This document shows, in pieces, positions 6,938-8,240 of a DNA stretch of 8,240 bases. The position numbers and the translations under genes were made by a program. Origin of the DNA: Gallicola sp. (lineage in GTDB: Bacteria; Bacillota; Clostridia; Tissierellales; Peptoniphilaceae); contig JAAZME010000031.1 of NCBI GenBank assembly GCA_012798975.1, positions 1 through 8,240 of the forward strand. The letters run 5' to 3'. Numbering within the stretch: the first letter of the stretch is position 1; each line of letters begins with the position of its first letter. The notes under the pieces are model-generated. The model worked only from the letters and a program-made list of their open reading frames with translations. It made no database searches and was not told the origin of the DNA.

Positions 6938-6964
6938 ATTACTAGATAAATTTGAGAAATGGAG

Positions 6965-6994
6965 AGAGTGGGGGTATCCCACTCTTCTTTATTG
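6965..6994 (+). terminator. Leader hairpin with weak U-tract: probable attenuator of rimP-nusA
   Basis: AGAGTGGG (6965-6972) pairs with CCCACTCT (6978-6985) as a perfect 8-bp stem with a 5-nt loop (GGTAT), about 20 nt after the expected start site. The following tract TCTTTATTG is T-rich but interrupted, so termination would be inefficient alone. In B. subtilis the rimP(ylxS)-nusA leader contains an intrinsic terminator through which NusA limits its own synthesis; this hairpin has the right position and form. It may also stop read-through from the floA operon. A riboswitch is not suggested: there is no conserved aptamer that I recognise. Confidence 0.7.
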
Positions 6995-7080
6995 TCCATT
7001 TATCAAAAGTTTACCGATTGGCAGTTAAGATGCTTTTATATTTTAAAAGCTTGTTTAGGATTCGATTAGGAGGAATTTAT

Positions 7081-7548
7081 ATGGAGAATAAAAATCTTTT
7101 GCAGTGGTGCAGTAATCACTTTGGTAAAATGCTTAAATCATTAGGATATGAAATAGTTGAAGTAGAGTACCAACCTGAATCAATGGGAAATGTACTGCGT
7201 TTCTATATCGATAATATAAGCGACGAACTAGTCACTGTTGAAGACTGCGAAAAAGCAAGCTCAGTTATAAGCGATGAGCTGGATCGGACAGATCCTATAA
7301 GCGAATCCTATTACTTAGAAGTATCTACTCCAGGAATCGAACGGGAATTCCGCTATCCTAAAGACTATAGACGTAATTTAGACAAGAAGGTAGTTGTGAG
7401 TCTATATATGCCTTTGAATGGAAAAAAAGAGTGGTTGGGAATCTTAAAAGATTTCAATGAAGATAATATCCACATAGAAACGAAGAAAAACAAGGAAATC
7501 TGTATAGAAAGAGAAAAGATTTCTAGTATTAAACTATCATTATTTTAA
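7081..7548 (+). CDS. rimP: Ribosome maturation factor RimP
   Basis: Cytoplasmic factor needed for maturation of the 30S subunit. The 155-residue product is the usual length. The N-terminal alpha/beta domain (about 1-80) includes LGYEIVEVEY (21-30) and LRFYIDN (39-45). The family signature YYLEVSTPGIERE is at 77-89, and a C-terminal SH3-like domain follows (about 90-155, with KKVVVSLYMPLNG). The ATG at 7081 was chosen because AGGAGG at 7068-7073 lies 7 nt upstream and the N-terminus aligns with family length. The reading frame stays open further upstream to a TTG at 6952 and an ATG at 7030. Neither has a ribosome binding site, and the former would translate the leader hairpin. nusA follows after 19 bp, as in nearly all bacteria, so the two form one operon. 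Confidence 0.95.
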   Translation: MENKNLLQWCSNHFGKMLKSLGYEIVEVEYQPESMGNVLRFYIDNISDELVTVEDCEKASSVISDELDRTDPISESYYLEVSTPGIEREFRYPKDYRRNLDKKVVVSLYMPLNGKKEWLGILKDFNEDNIHIETKKNKEICIEREKISSIKLSLF

Positions 7549-7567
7549 CTAGGACAGGTGTATATTA

Positions 7568-8240
7568 ATGAATCAGGAATTTATAAGAGCATTAGAAGAA
7601 ATTGAATCGGAAAAAGGTATTCCAAGAGAGATAATTTTTGATGCCTTGGAAAAAGCACTTATAAAAAGTTACGGAAAAAATTACGACGACAGAGAGAATG
7701 TTTCAGTTGAAATTGACCGCGACACAGGGAAAATTAAAGTGTTTGCGATTAAAGAAATTGTAGAATCTGTAGAGGATCCAATCGGTCAAATAAATATTGG
7801 AGAAGCCCAAAAGATCAGGTCAAATGTGGAGCTGGGAGATGAAATCAGTATAGAAGTTACACCCGGTGATTTTGGAAGAATAGCAGCCCAGACTGCTAGA
7901 AATATTGTGATACAAAAAATTAAAGATGCTGAGCGGGACATTATCTATAATGAATTTATTGACCGGGAAAAAGAAATGATTACAGGTACGATTCAACGAA
8001 TCGACAGGGGAAGTCTATATATAGAGCTAGGCCGGGTAGAAGGAGTTGTACCTCCTGCGGAGCAGATTAAAACAGAAAATTATAAAATTAATGATCGAGT
8101 AAAACTCTTCATTAAAGAAGTAAAGAATACGACTAAAGGCGCCCAAGTTATTTTATCTCGTACGGACGCCGGTCTTGTAAAGAGACTTCTTGAATTGGAA
8201 GTTCCAGAAATCAGCGACGGTGTTGTAGAAATCTTTTCTA
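7568..8240 (+). CDS. nusA: Transcription termination/antitermination protein NusA, 3'-truncated
   Basis: RNA polymerase-associated factor that modulates pausing, intrinsic termination and antitermination. The first 224 residues are present; the reading frame is open to the window end. The N-terminal polymerase-binding domain covers about 1-125 and contains the typical ALEKALIKSYGK (26-37) and GRIAAQTARNIVIQKIKDAER (103-123). The S1 RNA-binding domain follows at about 136-200, with GTIQRIDRGSLYIELGRVEG (140-159). The start of the link to the KH domains is seen as ILSRTDAGLVKRLLELEVPEI (195-215); the usual H-P after SRT is D-A here. The KH domains lie beyond the window. The ATG has a modest ribosome binding site (AGGTG at 7556-7560), 19 bp after rimP. 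Probable autoregulation through the rimP leader hairpin is discussed there. The genes expected downstream (rnpM/ylxR, infB, rbfA) are not visible. Confidence 0.95.
   Translation, partial: MNQEFIRALEEIESEKGIPREIIFDALEKALIKSYGKNYDDRENVSVEIDRDTGKIKVFAIKEIVESVEDPIGQINIGEAQKIRSNVELGDEISIEVTPGDFGRIAAQTARNIVIQKIKDAERDIIYNEFIDREKEMITGTIQRIDRGSLYIELGRVEGVVPPAEQIKTENYKINDRVKLFIKEVKNTTKGAQVILSRTDAGLVKRLLELEVPEISDGVVEIFS

Noticed and set aside
6952..7080. 43-residue N-terminal extension of RimP from TTG 6952 (or 17 residues from ATG 7030)
   Set aside because: Neither start has a ribosome binding site, the extension runs through the leader hairpin, and ATG 7081 has AGGAGG and gives the normal family length.
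1..8240. Mobile element, CRISPR, tRNA/rRNA, toxin-antitoxin or defence genes
   Set aside because: I saw no transposase or recombinase motifs, no regular spaced repeats, no tRNA-like cloverleaf, and every gene except one belongs to a core housekeeping family.

Overview
This 8.24 kb window looks like a conserved housekeeping region from a low-GC Gram-positive anaerobe, most likely in Clostridia. Three things point there: AT-rich DNA with strong AGGAGG-type ribosome binding sites, one-way gene orientation, and the gene order dnaJ-prmA-rsmE-mtaB-hinT-rpsU, which is typical of Firmicutes. I cannot place the genus. All recognised genes are on the + strand. Both ends cut through genes: dnaJ lacks its start and nusA lacks its end.

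Region 1 (1-4053) is the end of a heat-shock operon fused to translation-modification genes. It holds the chaperone DnaJ, the L11 methylase PrmA, the 16S rRNA m3U1498 methylase RsmE, and the tRNA ms2t6A37 methylthiotransferase MtaB. Spacing is very tight (9 bp, an 8-bp overlap, 1 bp), so these genes are probably co-transcribed and partly translationally coupled. Region 2 (4054-4761) carries a small HIT-family hydrolase and ribosomal protein S21. rpsU has its own likely promoter and a clear rho-independent terminator.

Region 3 (4762-6908) is a membrane-microdomain operon: a short NfeD protein without a protease domain, flotillin-like FloA, and an unrecognised 131-residue protein with one N-terminal membrane segment. 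The last two genes follow their upstream neighbours by 0 and 5 bp. Region 4 (6909-8240) starts with a near-consensus promoter and a leader of about 137 nt containing a strong hairpin followed by a weak U-tract. Then come rimP and the 5' part of nusA. This looks like a NusA-responsive attenuator controlling the rimP-nusA operon.

I see no mobile elements, CRISPR, tRNA, rRNA or minus-strand genes, and no gene-free stretch over 300 bp. I did not find an evident new biological system. The points most worth a second look are the rimP leader, the unknown floA-linked protein, the protease-less NfeD that still has a signal peptide, the palindromic rpsU promoter, and the absence of yqeY between rpsU and the nfeD-floA pair.
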